Shown in pieces: positions 27,353-37,074 of a stretch of 64,000 nt of DNA; positions within the stretch are counted from its first letter, which is position 1; the number at the start of each line of letters is the position of its first letter. The notes beneath the pieces were generated by a model, which was not told the origin of the DNA, ran no database searches, and saw only the letters and a list, made by a program, of their open reading frames with translations. The DNA comes from an uncultured Collinsella sp. (GTDB lineage Bacteria > Actinomycetota > Coriobacteriia > Coriobacteriales > Coriobacteriaceae), in contig CABRNM010000007.1 in NCBI GenBank assembly GCA_902472315.1, positions 1-64,000 on the forward strand. Reading direction: 5' to 3'. A program made the translations under genes and the position numbers.

Positions 27353-29163
27353 TAGGTGAAGGTCGTGACGTCGAACATGCCCTCGGGGCGAATGCGGAGC
27401 GTCGGGATGACCGGCAGGGGCAGGAAGATGATGCCCATGATGGGGTCGAGCGGCGGCTCGATGCCCATGGCGCGCGCCTTGACCATAAAGTCGTCGTGCT
27501 GCGCGGCGACATCCTCGGCCGTGCCTTCGCTCATCAGACCGCCGAGCGCCAGCGGAATGCGCGCCACGACCTCGCCGTTGCGCACCAGCACGTGACCGCC
27601 CTGGCCCACAGCCTCAACAGCAGCCATCATATCGGCAGCGTTATCACCCACGACGCACACGTTGTGCGAGTCGTGGCCGATCGTGGAGGCAATGGCGCCA
27701 CCGGTGATGGTGAAGCCACGCACCCAGCCGCGACCGATATGCTTGCCGACAAGACCCAGGCCCGCAGGACCATCACCGTCGGCGCCCTCGGCCTGCAGCG
27801 ACACACCGCGGCCGTGGCGCTCGATCAGCATAATGCGGCGCAGACCCTCGGCATTCTCGGGACGAACCATGCCCGTGATGGCCTTGCCCGGCACCACGTC
27901 GATCACGGCCTCGCCCGGCTTAAAGGCATAGTCGAACACGTCGAGCGATAGCTTCGGCAGCTTAACGGAAGCACGCAGCTCATCGGCAAGGGCCGCAACC
28001 TCGGCCATCTCGGGTGCAATCTCGCCCACAAAGGTGCCGTCCTGCGCCACCAGAGCACCGGCGGCATATACGCGATGCGGAGCCGTGGCAAACGTCAGGT
28101 CATTGAGCACCAGCAGGTCGGCACGCTTGCCCGGGGCAATCGCACCGCGGAGCTCGTGCGGGTCGCGGCAGCCGTGATCCAGGCCAAACGCCTCGGCCGT
28201 GGAGAGGGACGCCATGGAGATGGCGACCACCGGGTCGATGCCGGCCTCGATAGCCACGCGGCAGGCGTTGTCGATCATACCGGTCGAAAGCGCGTCGGAG
28301 GGAGCACGGTCGTCGGTCGCAAAGCAGCAACGACGGGCACGGGCGGGGTTTTCCAGCAGCATCGGCGACAGGTTGGCCAGGTCATGGCTGCACGTACCCT
28401 CGCGCAGCATCACATACATGCCGCGAGACAGCTTGTCGAGTGCCTCCTCGGGAATCGTCGACTCATGGTCGGCGATAATGCCCGCCGCGGCATAGGCATT
28501 GAGGTCCTTGCCGGCAACGAGCGGCGCATGGCCGTCGACCTGCTTGGACGGCGTCTGGTTAGCGGCGTCGATACGAGCGCAGGTCTCGGGATCGGCCATA
28601 AAGACGCCCGGCAGGTTCATCATTTCGCCCAGACCAAAGACGTCGTCCGGATGCTCGGCAAAAAACGTCTGCATATCAGCGGCGGTAATGACGGCGCCGG
28701 CCTGCTCATCGGGCAGCGCGGGCACGCACGAGGGCATCATGTACTTGATGGAAATGGGCGCGCGACGGCCGTCCTCGATCATAAAGCGCAGGCCGTCCAG
28801 GCCGGAAACGTTGGCGATCTCGTGGCTGTCGGCAATGGCAGTGGTGGTGCCGCGCGTTGCCGCCATGCGCGCATACTCGGCGGGACGGATGTTCGAGGAC
28901 TCGATATGCAGATGTCCGTCGATAAAGCCGGGGGCGATATAGCGACCCTGGCAATCGATGACCTCGGTAGCCTCATACGTACCGGCGGCATCGTCGCGAC
29001 CGTCGTAGAGCACGCCGACGATTACGCCGTCCTTGACGGCAACGCTACCGGGCGCCACGCGCTGGCCATATACGTCGACAATCTGCGCATTGATAAACAG
29101 CGTGTCGACGGGCACGCGACCCTCGGCTGCATCGATCACAGACCTCATGACCTCAACGGACAT
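27343..29163 (-). CDS. ade: Adenine deaminase
   Basis: Ade (606 residues) is an amidohydrolase that converts adenine to hypoxanthine and ammonia. VIDCQGRYIAPGFIDGHLHIESSNIRPAEYARMAATRGTTT carries the metal-binding HxH (near residue 90). SCVPALP, ADHES and the C-terminal DSHNVCVVG (a second metal-site region) also match the family. AAAGGAG lies six bases before the ATG. A longer upstream frame crosses a palindromic element and is rejected. The TAG stop lies inside a GACTAGTC repeat, although the protein has normal length. It feeds purines to the catabolic genes further right. Confidence 0.94.
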   Translation of the reverse strand: MSVEVMRSVIDAAEGRVPVDTLFINAQIVDVYGQRVAPGSVAVKDGVIVGVLYDGRDDAAGTYEATEVIDCQGRYIAPGFIDGHLHIESSNIRPAEYARMAATRGTTTAIADSHEIANVSGLDGLRFMIEDGRRAPISIKYMMPSCVPALPDEQAGAVITAADMQTFFAEHPDDVFGLGEMMNLPGVFMADPETCARIDAANQTPSKQVDGHAPLVAGKDLNAYAAAGIIADHESTIPEEALDKLSRGMYVMLREGTCSHDLANLSPMLLENPARARRCCFATDDRAPSDALSTGMIDNACRVAIEAGIDPVVAISMASLSTAEAFGLDHGCRDPHELRGAIAPGKRADLLVLNDLTFATAPHRVYAAGALVAQDGTFVGEIAPEMAEVAALADELRASVKLPKLSLDVFDYAFKPGEAVIDVVPGKAITGMVRPENAEGLRRIMLIERHGRGVSLQAEGADGDGPAGLGLVGKHIGRGWVRGFTITGGAIASTIGHDSHNVCVVGDNAADMMAAVEAVGQGGHVLVRNGEVVARIPLALGGLMSEGTAEDVAAQHDDFMVKARAMGIEPPLDPIMGIIFLPLPVIPTLRIRPEGMFDVTTFTYAD

Positions 29164-29290
29164 ACATACTCCTTTAACCGTAGAAAAAAGCTGCGGAGCG
29201 GACAGGCCTTCACCGCAGCAAACCAATAGCCATTGTATGCCCAAAAGGAGGCCGCCGATAACACCCCTTCCGCTTAACGGCACTGCCAAA

Positions 29291-29375
29291 TGATCCCTTG
29301 GGGACGGAGGAAAACGGATCACCGGGCCAAACCGACCCCCTCGGTGATCCGTTTTCCTCCGTCCCCAAGGGATCA
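29291..29375. repeat. Complete 31-bp perfect inverted-repeat element, copy 3
   Basis: Arms at 29291-29321 and 29345-29375 are exact reverse complements. CCG/CGG at the loop edges extends the stem to 34 bp. The core reads CTTGGGGACGGAGG. The tyrS terminator starts four bases beyond. Confidence 0.95.
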
Positions 29376-29378
29376 TCT

Positions 29379-29412
29379 AAAAAGGCCGCAGTCGGGAATC
29401 CCGGCTGCGGCC
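29379..29412 (-). terminator. Terminator of tyrS
   Basis: GGCCGCAG.CGGG pairs with CCCG.CTGCGGCC, with TTTTTAG on the minus strand after the stem. Confidence 0.9.
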
Positions 29413-29441
29413 CTATTGCACATGTCAGGTTGACCTACTTG

Positions 29442-30653
29442 CTAGACCAACTTGAAGCCCTTGCGCTTGCCCACGGAGAGGGTGTCGCCCAGCTTGAGGG
29501 CGCTGGGGTCGATGTTGTAGCTCTTGGGAGCCACGGCCTTGCCGTTGATCTTGACGCCGCCGCCGTCGATGTCGCGACGGGCCTGGCCGGCGCTGGCCGA
29601 AAGGCCCAGGTCCTTGAGCAGGCCGGCGAGGTAAATCTGGCCCTCGTCGTTAACAGTCAGCTCAACATGCTTCTCGGGGAAGTCGGCGAGCTGACCCTCC
29701 TTGAACACGCGGTCGAACTCGGCCTGAGCCTCGTCGCCGGCACCGGCGCCGTGGTAGGTATCGCACAGGTCTCGACCCAGAGCGCGCTTGAGCTCGTAGG
29801 GGTCGGCGGAACCGTCAGCCAGGGCGGCGTCAATCTTGTCGACCTCGGCCGGGGTGAGCGAACTGGCCAGGCGGTAGTACTTGCCGATCATCTCGTCGGG
29901 GATGGACATGGTCTTGCCGAACATATCCTTGGGCGCGTCGGTCAGGCCGATGTAGTTGCCATAGGACTTGGACATCTTGCGCACGCCATCGGTGCCCTCG
30001 AGCAGCGGCATGGTGAGCGCGATCTGGGGTTCCATGCCCATCTTCTCCATGAGCTCACGGCCGGCGAGCAGGTTGAAGAGCTGATCGGTGCCGCCCATCT
30101 CCACATCGGCCTTGATCTGCACGGAGTCGAAAGCCTGCATCACGGGATACAGGAACTCATGCAGGGCGATCGGCGTCTGAGACTGGTAGCGCTTGGTAAA
30201 GTCATCGCGCTCAAGAATGCGGGCGACGGTGAACTTGGAGCACACCTGCAGCAGACCGGCCAGATCCATCGACAGGATCCAGTCGCCGTTGTGCACGATG
30301 GTGGTCTTCTCGGGATCCAGGATCTTCATGGCCTGGCTCACGTAGGTCTCGGCGTTGGCCTCGATTTGCTCCTGCGAAAGCTGCGGACGGGTGGAATTCT
30401 TGCCCGAAGGGTCGCCAATCAACGCGGTACCGTTGCCGATGATGAGGGTGACGTTGTGGCCCAGGTCCTGGAACTGACGCATCTTGCGCAGCGGCACGGC
30501 GTGGCCTAGGTGCAGGTCGGGGCTGGTGGGATCGACGCCGAGCTTGATGTTGAGGGGCTCGCCCTTCTCAAGCTTCTTGCGAAGGTCGGCCTCGGGAACG
30601 ATCTGCGCGGCGCCCGAGGTGATGATACGCATTTGCTCGTCAACAGACAGCAT
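29442..30653 (-). CDS. tyrS: Tyrosyl-tRNA synthetase
   Basis: TyrRS (403 residues) charges tRNA-Tyr. The class I signature is PDLHLGHAVPL near residue 48 and KMSKSYGNYIGL near residue 227. A C-terminal S4 RNA-binding domain (about 335-403; LGLSASAGQARRDIDGGGVKINGK) is present. It resembles the TyrZ-like bacterial branch. AAAGGAGG lies seven bases upstream. The leader is under 100 bases, with no T-box element recognisable. Confidence 0.95.
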   Translation of the reverse strand: MLSVDEQMRIITSGAAQIVPEADLRKKLEKGEPLNIKLGVDPTSPDLHLGHAVPLRKMRQFQDLGHNVTLIIGNGTALIGDPSGKNSTRPQLSQEQIEANAETYVSQAMKILDPEKTTIVHNGDWILSMDLAGLLQVCSKFTVARILERDDFTKRYQSQTPIALHEFLYPVMQAFDSVQIKADVEMGGTDQLFNLLAGRELMEKMGMEPQIALTMPLLEGTDGVRKMSKSYGNYIGLTDAPKDMFGKTMSIPDEMIGKYYRLASSLTPAEVDKIDAALADGSADPYELKRALGRDLCDTYHGAGAGDEAQAEFDRVFKEGQLADFPEKHVELTVNDEGQIYLAGLLKDLGLSASAGQARRDIDGGGVKINGKAVAPKSYNIDPSALKLGDTLSVGKRKGFKLV

Positions 30654-30749
30654 TGGGTATCCTCCTTTTGCTATAGCACCCTCGCCGAAAACGGCGGTGC
30701 TGGAAGTCCATAAACTCTCTTATGATAACAAACTAACGCGACGCAGCAT

Positions 30750-32726
30750 CTACGACAGGAAAATCCTCGTCCTGCCGCATGCGTCGATGGCAACTGGCAG
30801 ACGCGTACCGTCACGCTCGACCAGATAGCGTATATGCCGACGACGCAAGCAGTCGCGGCAACGGACCTGCCCCTTCGCATCGGTGGCGCAAACGCCCTCG
30901 GCAGTCAGCAGGCAGTGCTCGCACACCATGAGCTCGGGGCGGTCGGCGTCGACCGGACCCAAGACGCCGGGTTCAGCAGCCAGCTCGGCAATACGCTCCC
31001 TATCATTGCTGAGCAACTCGGCAGGCAAGTACACCCACCTCGTGCCAAGCCCGCGCAGCCAGGCAAGCGTGGCCCGATTGGCGCAGAACACCGGCGCCGC
31101 CACGTCAAACGTCGTGCCCAGCTCGCGGGCCATCGCCACCTGTCCCAGATTGCGGCAGACGACGCGCCCGACACGTTGCATAAGCGCTCGAGTCCGCTCG
31201 GCGTCGCCTGCGCGGCACACTTCGTCGAGCACCACCGTCGCATCGGACAGATCCCGCTCATCGCGCGGATCAAAATCCATCAGCTCCCAGGCAAAGACCA
31301 TACGAGTAAAAGCCTCATGCTTTGCCGGCTCCGCCGGTCCCGCCAACTCCGTCGGCACGTCGCCATCTGCTAGAACGCCCTCAAACGGCAGCACCTCAAC
31401 GGACTGCTCAGCAGGCGCGACCGCATCTGCCTCGGCCCGCATGCGCTCCAACACCGTTGCCGTCTGCCCCAGCACGCCGGCGCTGCGAATCAGATAGACC
31501 TCGCAGCCCGCGTCCACCTTGCGTTTGCAATGCACGACGATGCGCTCTCCCGCAGTGGCATCCACGGGGCAAGGCACCTGCGGCCAGCGCTTGGGCACAT
31601 CGGGACGCGCGTCGGCACCCGGGTAAAATCGGATTTCGAGCGTATCGCCCGCCGCCACGACGGCATCAAGCTCAACCGTCACCTCTTCGCGACCCACCGC
31701 CACCAAATGGCCCACGCGCACGCCCTGGTTGATCGCGCGCTCAAAGCTCATGAGCTCGGCGCCCGAACGACCCCGCAGATACGCATCGGTAAAGCCGCGG
31801 TTGAACGACCTTCCCAGCTCGCGCTCAAGCGCCGGCACCGCATCGGCATCCCATGTGCCGTCGCGCAGCATATTGAGCGCCCGACGCCACACCCTCACCA
31901 CGTTAAAGACGTAGTCGGGATTCTTCATGCGGCCCTCGATCTTGAGCGATGCCACGCCGGCGGCAACAAGCTCGGGCAGATGCGCGATGCCCAGATAGTC
32001 ACGCGGACAAAGCAGGCGATCCCCTTCGACAGCGACAACACTCTGCCCCGCCTCGTCCACCAAGTCATAGGATAGACGGCACGGTTGCGTGCAATCACCG
32101 CGCATCGCAGAGCGGCCACGTCGAAGGGCAGAGAACCCGCACGCACCCGAGTATCCAATGCAAATAGCGCCGTGACAGAACACCTCGATGGGCACGCCAG
32201 TAGCGCAAAGCGTCTCAATCTCTGCCACGCTCAGCTCGCGCGCAGTCGTCACGCGCTCAACGCCCAACTCCTTGGCAGCCAACTGCACGGCATCCTCGCT
32301 ATGAGCGCCCGCCTGAGTGGACAGGTGAATCTCGACCCCCGGAATCGCCGCACGTAGCGCACAAGCCAGCCCGGCATCGGCCACAATCAACGCATCGGCA
32401 CCCAACGCGTGCGCATGCGCTCCCAACGCCACGGCGTCGGCAAGCTCATCATCGAACACGAATACGTTGAGCGTCACGTACACACGCACGCCATGGGCAT
32501 GGGCCACGGCACAACCGCGCGCGAACTCATCATCGCTAAAGCCATGCGCGCTCACTCGAGCGTTGAATCCGTCCAGCCCCGCATAGATGGCATCGGCACC
32601 CGCCGCAATCGCCGCGAGCATCTGGTCGAGTCCGCCAGCAGGCGCCAGCAGTTCGGGCAGCGCCACTTCAGCCGCCGCCAACTCGCTTTCGCATTGTCCG
32701 CTCGGTTCCATCGGCCGAATCGCCAT
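30750..32726 (-). CDS. U32-family peptidase-like protein (RlhA/TrhP type)
   Basis: This 658-residue protein belongs to peptidase family U32, whose studied members RlhA and TrhP are needed for 5-hydroxycytidine/uridine modification of 23S rRNA or tRNA. ELLAPAGGLDQMLAAIAAGADAIYAGL opens the barrel. The conserved cysteine region CHGAICIGYSGACGFSALRRG...GDCTQPCR lies near residues 165-200. A C-terminal domain with CEHC and CRDC pairs could bind metal. The length is closer to RlhA (about 650) than to the 450-residue forms. GAGGAG precedes the ATG. Which RNA it modifies is not known. Confidence 0.85.
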   Translation of the reverse strand: MAIRPMEPSGQCESELAAAEVALPELLAPAGGLDQMLAAIAAGADAIYAGLDGFNARVSAHGFSDDEFARGCAVAHAHGVRVYVTLNVFVFDDELADAVALGAHAHALGADALIVADAGLACALRAAIPGVEIHLSTQAGAHSEDAVQLAAKELGVERVTTARELSVAEIETLCATGVPIEVFCHGAICIGYSGACGFSALRRGRSAMRGDCTQPCRLSYDLVDEAGQSVVAVEGDRLLCPRDYLGIAHLPELVAAGVASLKIEGRMKNPDYVFNVVRVWRRALNMLRDGTWDADAVPALERELGRSFNRGFTDAYLRGRSGAELMSFERAINQGVRVGHLVAVGREEVTVELDAVVAAGDTLEIRFYPGADARPDVPKRWPQVPCPVDATAGERIVVHCKRKVDAGCEVYLIRSAGVLGQTATVLERMRAEADAVAPAEQSVEVLPFEGVLADGDVPTELAGPAEPAKHEAFTRMVFAWELMDFDPRDERDLSDATVVLDEVCRAGDAERTRALMQRVGRVVCRNLGQVAMARELGTTFDVAAPVFCANRATLAWLRGLGTRWVYLPAELLSNDRERIAELAAEPGVLGPVDADRPELMVCEHCLLTAEGVCATDAKGQVRCRDCLRRRHIRYLVERDGTRLPVAIDACGRTRIFLS

Positions 32727-32887
32727 CGGTAAACTCCTCACCAAGGTATGCATTCACTCTGAAAAATGCCGTCATCCAGCATACACGAGGCCCCGCGTGC
32801 CTCGTTTGGTTTATCGTGTAATAACTTATGTCCATCCTGTCAGGCATAACACCTGCCGCCTGGCACGACATACCTGGAGGTCAATAT

Positions 32888-35092
32888 ATGGGTCCTCGCC
32901 AACGACAGGGGCGCGGTCGCTCTAAGACGCATGCCCTTCCCATAATCTTGCTCTCGTTTTTGGGCTTTCTGCTTATCGCGGGCGTAGCGTTTGGCATCGG
33001 CATGATCGGCAACGTCAACCGCTGGCTGTCCGATCTGCCCGACTACACCGATGCCAACGCGTATCTGGTGAGCGAGCCCACCGACATCGTCGACTGCAAC
33101 GGCAATACCATTGCGAGTTTCTACACGCAAAACCGCAAGTCCATCACCAAGGACCAAGTGTCCCCGTACGTGCTGCAGGGCACCGTTGACGTTGAGGACG
33201 AGCGCTTCTACGAGCATGGCGGCATCGACCTCTGGGGCATTGCACGCGCATCGGTGGCAACCCTCACCGGCGGCCACGAGGGCGCATCGACCATCACCCA
33301 GCAGCTGGTTCGCAACACCATCTTGCAGGAGGAACAATTCGACTCGACCATCGAGCGTAAGGTGCGCGAGGCCTATATCGCCATCAAGATGGAGGATATG
33401 TACTCCAAAGACGAGATCCTCATGATGTACCTCAACACCATCTACTACGGCCATGGAGCATATGGCATCGAGGCCGCAGCCGAGACCTATCTGTCCAAAA
33501 CCGCCGCCGACCTCACGCTGAGCGAGGCCGCGCTGCTCATCGGCCTTCCCAACTCGCCCTCGCAGTACGACCCCACGGTTAATCCCGACCTGGCTCTGTC
33601 CCGCCGCAACAAGGTTCTGGACAACATGCTGCGTCTAGGCCACATCACGCAGGAAGAGCACGATGCCGCGCAGGCTGAGCCCATCACGCTTAACGTGACC
33701 GAGATTTCGGGCAGTGGCGTCGATGTGTACTCTCAGCCCTACTTTGTCGCCTACGTTAAGCAGCTGCTCGAGCAGGAGTTCTCCACCGACGTGCTCTTTA
33801 AGGGCGGTCTGACCGTCAAGACCACCATCGACCCCACCATGCAGCAGGTGGCCGAGGAGGCCGTGCGCTCGCAGCTCGACACGCTTTCGCTCGACGGCCT
33901 GGACATGGGCATGGTCGTCGTTGACCCCAAGACCGGCTACATCAAGTGCATGGTGGGCGGCTACGACTACAACGCCGACGAGAATCACGTGAACCACGCT
34001 ACGGCAAAGCGCCCCGTGGGCTCCACGTTTAAGGCCTTTACGCTGGCAACTGCCATCCAAAACGGTATGAACCCCAACGTCACCCTCAACTGCAACTCGC
34101 CGCTCAAGGCCAAGGGCACCACGACCGAGGTGCAAAACTACGGCAACCAGAGCTATGGCAACCTCACGCTTAAGCAGGCAACGGCATACTCATCCAACAC
34201 CGGCTACATTCAGGTGGCCGAAGCCATCGGCAATGACAAGATCATGTCGCTCGTCAAAAAGCTCGGCATCGATCCCGCCAAGGACAATATCGAGGACGTT
34301 CCCGTCATGACGCTCGGCACCGGGTCCATCTCACCGCTCGAGATGGCATCGGCCTACGCAACGTTTGCCAACGGTGGCTACTACCGTCAGCCCATCGCCA
34401 TTACCGAGATCGACTCGCGTACCGGCTCGGTTCTGTACCAGCACACCGACAATCCCACGCAGGTGCTCACCGAAGGCGAGGCTGCCGCGGTTACCGACGT
34501 TCTATCCGGCGTCATGCAGGGCAGCGGCACGGGTGCCGCCGGCGCGCTGAGCGTCAACCAGCCCTATGCCGGCAAGACGGGCACCACTGACAACACCACC
34601 AACCTGTGGTTCTGCGGCTTCACGCCGCAACTGGCATGCGCCCTGTGGACCGGTTATTCCGCAGGCGAGATTCCCATCCAAAAGTACGGTTCGGACCTGC
34701 TGGGCGACAGCACCAACCTGCCCGTCTTTAAGAAGTTCATGAACACCGTTCTTGCGGGCACCGAGCGCGAGGAATTCCCGACCGGAACGGCTCCCACGTA
34801 CAAGAACAATAACGTCTGGAAGTTCTACGGCACAAAGTTCTACGGCACAAACAACAAAAAGAAAGACGAAGAGGATAAAGACGAGGGAAAAGAAGAGGAA
34901 GAGACCACGACCACCACAACGACAACGACAACCACGACCACTGAAACCCCGGGCGGCAACACCGCCGGCGATAGCGGCACGACAGGTGGCGACGGTGGCA
35001 CGGGTGGCGATGGCGGCACGGGTGGCGACGGTGGCACGCCGACGCCTACCCCCGATCCTACGCCCACGCCCGACCCCTCTACGGGCCAGTAG
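32888..35092 (+). CDS. Class A penicillin-binding protein (PBP1A-like)
   Basis: This 734-residue bifunctional enzyme builds peptidoglycan. One membrane anchor lies near residues 17-42. The glycosyltransferase 51 domain follows, with VEDERFYEHGGID and ASTITQQLVRN. The transpeptidase domain has the active serine in RPVGSTFKAF, SSNTG and AGKTGTTDN. The C-terminal 70 residues are charged and low-complexity: a Lys/Asp/Glu stretch, a run of 13 Thr before ETPGG, GGDGGT repeats and a PTPTPDPTP tail. GGAGG lies seven bases before the chosen ATG. Earlier in-frame starts lack a ribosome site. It has its own terminator. Confidence 0.94.
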   Translation: MGPRQRQGRGRSKTHALPIILLSFLGFLLIAGVAFGIGMIGNVNRWLSDLPDYTDANAYLVSEPTDIVDCNGNTIASFYTQNRKSITKDQVSPYVLQGTVDVEDERFYEHGGIDLWGIARASVATLTGGHEGASTITQQLVRNTILQEEQFDSTIERKVREAYIAIKMEDMYSKDEILMMYLNTIYYGHGAYGIEAAAETYLSKTAADLTLSEAALLIGLPNSPSQYDPTVNPDLALSRRNKVLDNMLRLGHITQEEHDAAQAEPITLNVTEISGSGVDVYSQPYFVAYVKQLLEQEFSTDVLFKGGLTVKTTIDPTMQQVAEEAVRSQLDTLSLDGLDMGMVVVDPKTGYIKCMVGGYDYNADENHVNHATAKRPVGSTFKAFTLATAIQNGMNPNVTLNCNSPLKAKGTTTEVQNYGNQSYGNLTLKQATAYSSNTGYIQVAEAIGNDKIMSLVKKLGIDPAKDNIEDVPVMTLGTGSISPLEMASAYATFANGGYYRQPIAITEIDSRTGSVLYQHTDNPTQVLTEGEAAAVTDVLSGVMQGSGTGAAGALSVNQPYAGKTGTTDNTTNLWFCGFTPQLACALWTGYSAGEIPIQKYGSDLLGDSTNLPVFKKFMNTVLAGTEREEFPTGTAPTYKNNNVWKFYGTKFYGTNNKKKDEEDKDEGKEEEETTTTTTTTTTTTTETPGGNTAGDSGTTGGDGGTGGDGGTGGDGGTPTPTPDPTPTPDPSTGQ
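34903..35090 (+). repeat. Simple repeats encoding the PBP tail
   Basis: Repeated ACC/ACG/ACA/ACT threonine codons are followed by 15-base GGTGGCGA(T/C)GG(T/C)GGCACG-type units and then CC(G/C)AC(G/C)CC(T/C) units. Such runs are prone to length change by slippage. Confidence 0.8.
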
Positions 35093-35115
35093 ACGCAAAG
35101 CGGCATCTGACACCA

Positions 35116-35159
35116 AGGCGCCCGAGCAGCACGTACGCTGCTCGGGCGCCTCTTTATTT
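35116..35159 (+). terminator. Terminator of the class A PBP gene
   Basis: GGCGCCCGAGCAGC (35117-35130) pairs perfectly with 35137-35150 and is followed by TCTTTATTT. The 14-bp stem may stop transcription from both sides, since argR ends about 150 bases away on the other strand. Confidence 0.88.
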
Positions 35160-35308
35160 CTGCAGATGTCATAAGACGCCACGAAGGCCCCGGCTGCAAG
35201 ACCGATAGGGCAACAGGCGCCGACATGCAAAAAGGGCGCTGACCTTCGTCAACGCCCTCGGCAATTACCTATAGCAACAATCGACACAGCAGCAGTGCCG
35301 CTACTCCC

Positions 35309-35746
35309 CTACTTGTGAGAGTTACTCAGCTTGTTGATGAGCGCCTCAAGGCGTTCGCCGTCCTCGGCCGTCTGCGCAATGACCAAGATCGTGTCGTTGC
35401 CGGCAAGCGAGCCAAGCACGTCGGGCAGCTCCGCAGCATCGACAGCTGCGGCAATACCAGAAGCCGTGCCGGGCTGTGCCTTGATCATAACCAGATTATC
35501 GGTGCGCAGTACGCCGGTAACCAACTCGGAAACCATGCGCTGCAGATGCAGGTCCTCAGCAAGGACATAGATGCCCTCGGGGAGCTTACGCAGTCCCATG
35601 TCCGCGATATCGCGCGAAACGGTCGCCTGCGTGCAATCGAAACCCATGGCGCGAAGCTCGTCTACCAAAACGCGCTGCGTGCGCACGTCCTTATTGCGAA
35701 CAATATCTCTGATGGCATCCTGGCGCCCATTGCGTTTTTTGGCCAT
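35309..35746 (-). CDS. argR: Arginine repressor ArgR
   Basis: ArgR (145 residues) controls arginine metabolism as an arginine-binding hexamer. The N-terminal winged helix includes VDELRAMGFDCTQATVSRDIADMGLRKLP (about 27-56). The C-terminal oligomerisation and arginine-binding domain includes GTASGIAAAVDAAELPDVLGSLAGNDTILVI. The start MAKKRNGRQ has GTGAGG seven bases upstream. Nearby genes on this strand are unrelated. The arcC and ygeW genes 20 kb away are possible targets. Confidence 0.93.
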   Translation of the reverse strand: MAKKRNGRQDAIRDIVRNKDVRTQRVLVDELRAMGFDCTQATVSRDIADMGLRKLPEGIYVLAEDLHLQRMVSELVTGVLRTDNLVMIKAQPGTASGIAAAVDAAELPDVLGSLAGNDTILVIAQTAEDGERLEALINKLSNSHK

Positions 35747-35875
35747 ACAAAACCTCACTCCAAAAGATGGTGGAGACAATCACTTAGTGTTTGAATAGTT
35801 TAGCGCTATTTGAGGGTTTTAGTGAATAAGAACGCATTTCGAAACAATTCCATGCAATTTATTTCGAAAATCACG

Positions 35876-36955
35876 CTACTTGACAGTCCTGACGCCCGAA
35901 CGATTGAAAAAGGCCGCCAGATGCGTATGCAACGCACACCGCATAGGCTTGGCACCAGCTATCGAACCATAGAGCAGACCTAAGCCCCGATGATTGCCTT
36001 TAAGAGCCGCAACCATCTGACGGGTACGCTGCGCTTCGAGCATATCATGCAAACGGGCCGAACGCTCTATTGAAGACACCCCATGGGGGCTCAGACACAA
36101 ATTTTCGATGCAGGCAACCAGACCGGCGTAGTAATACCGCTGGCAGACCAGCTTCAACTGATCGCCATCGCCCACAAGGGCAAGCGAGTCGGCAAGCCTG
36201 TCGAGCGCCCCGATATCATCAGAAAGCCTGGCAAACATCGTGGGGTCAAACGTCTCCGTAATCGACGGCGCCACTGCATGAAAACGGGCACGGCCACATC
36301 CCGAAACGAGCTTTGCCCGCGAAAGCGCGAACGTCAAAAAAGGCACCGTGCGAAACGCATCGCCATGCGCAAGGCACGCCTCAAAGAGGGCGCGATCATA
36401 CAGCACGCCAGAGGTCTGTCGGATTAAACCACAGGAAACCAATTGGGTCAGGCAAGCCGCCCGGTCCTCATCTTCAGAAACGGATGTCGCGTCCAAAACT
36501 CGGGAATGACGTTCGCGGTGAACATCGTAGCGATCGAGCGAAACAGAGGGAAACACGATGTCAGCCGAAGCGTCGCAGGAGCTATCGACCATCTGCGAAA
36601 GGGACTGCGGCGCAAACCACTCATTGGCATTCATCGCAATGATCTGGGAGCCGCGCGAAGCCGCAAAGCCGGCACGCAGGCAGGCGCCAGGCACTGGGTC
36701 CTTAACATCAATCAAATCAATATGAATGTCTCTATCGGCAGCAACTTCGAGCGAATGGCGCACACCAGCTACCACGCCGCGGCAAACGACGACAATCTGC
36801 AAATCGTAGAGGTCTTGGTTCTGGATGCTCTCGAGAGCGCGCATCGTATAACTGGGCGAACCCTCAACAATCAGGATCACCGAAAGTCGCGGATGCGAAC
36901 CACGTCGAACCAAGTTTTCCGTCCTCTCGACAGCCAGTAACAAACTGCCGTTCAT
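35876..36955 (-). CDS. Glycosyltransferase family 2-like protein
   Basis: The 359-residue protein starts with a GT-A fold: RLSVILIVEGSPSYTMRALESIQNQDLYDLQIVVVC (residues 24-60). GACLRAGFAASRGSQIIAMNANEWFAPQSL follows. The position where family 2 enzymes normally carry a DxD/DDD metal motif reads NANEW, so catalysis may be altered. The C-terminal half is not recognisable. No signal peptide is seen. GGGGTG precedes the chosen ATG. No other polysaccharide genes are adjacent, so the acceptor is unknown. Confidence 0.7.
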   Translation of the reverse strand: MNGSLLLAVERTENLVRRGSHPRLSVILIVEGSPSYTMRALESIQNQDLYDLQIVVVCRGVVAGVRHSLEVAADRDIHIDLIDVKDPVPGACLRAGFAASRGSQIIAMNANEWFAPQSLSQMVDSSCDASADIVFPSVSLDRYDVHRERHSRVLDATSVSEDEDRAACLTQLVSCGLIRQTSGVLYDRALFEACLAHGDAFRTVPFLTFALSRAKLVSGCGRARFHAVAPSITETFDPTMFARLSDDIGALDRLADSLALVGDGDQLKLVCQRYYYAGLVACIENLCLSPHGVSSIERSARLHDMLEAQRTRQMVAALKGNHRGLGLLYGSIAGAKPMRCALHTHLAAFFNRSGVRTVK

Positions 36956-37074
36956 GGTACACCCCGTCATTTAATGCGGATGGTCGCCCGTCGCGATGCA
37001 CGTCAAGAACAGATGTTGCACACGCCCCGCTCACAGGCACTGCACACAAAGATCGCCGTCAGGCAGCCACTTCC

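Noticed and set aside
30654..30749. T-box leader for tyrS
   Set aside because: The gap is under 100 bases and shows no specifier hairpin or T-box sequence.
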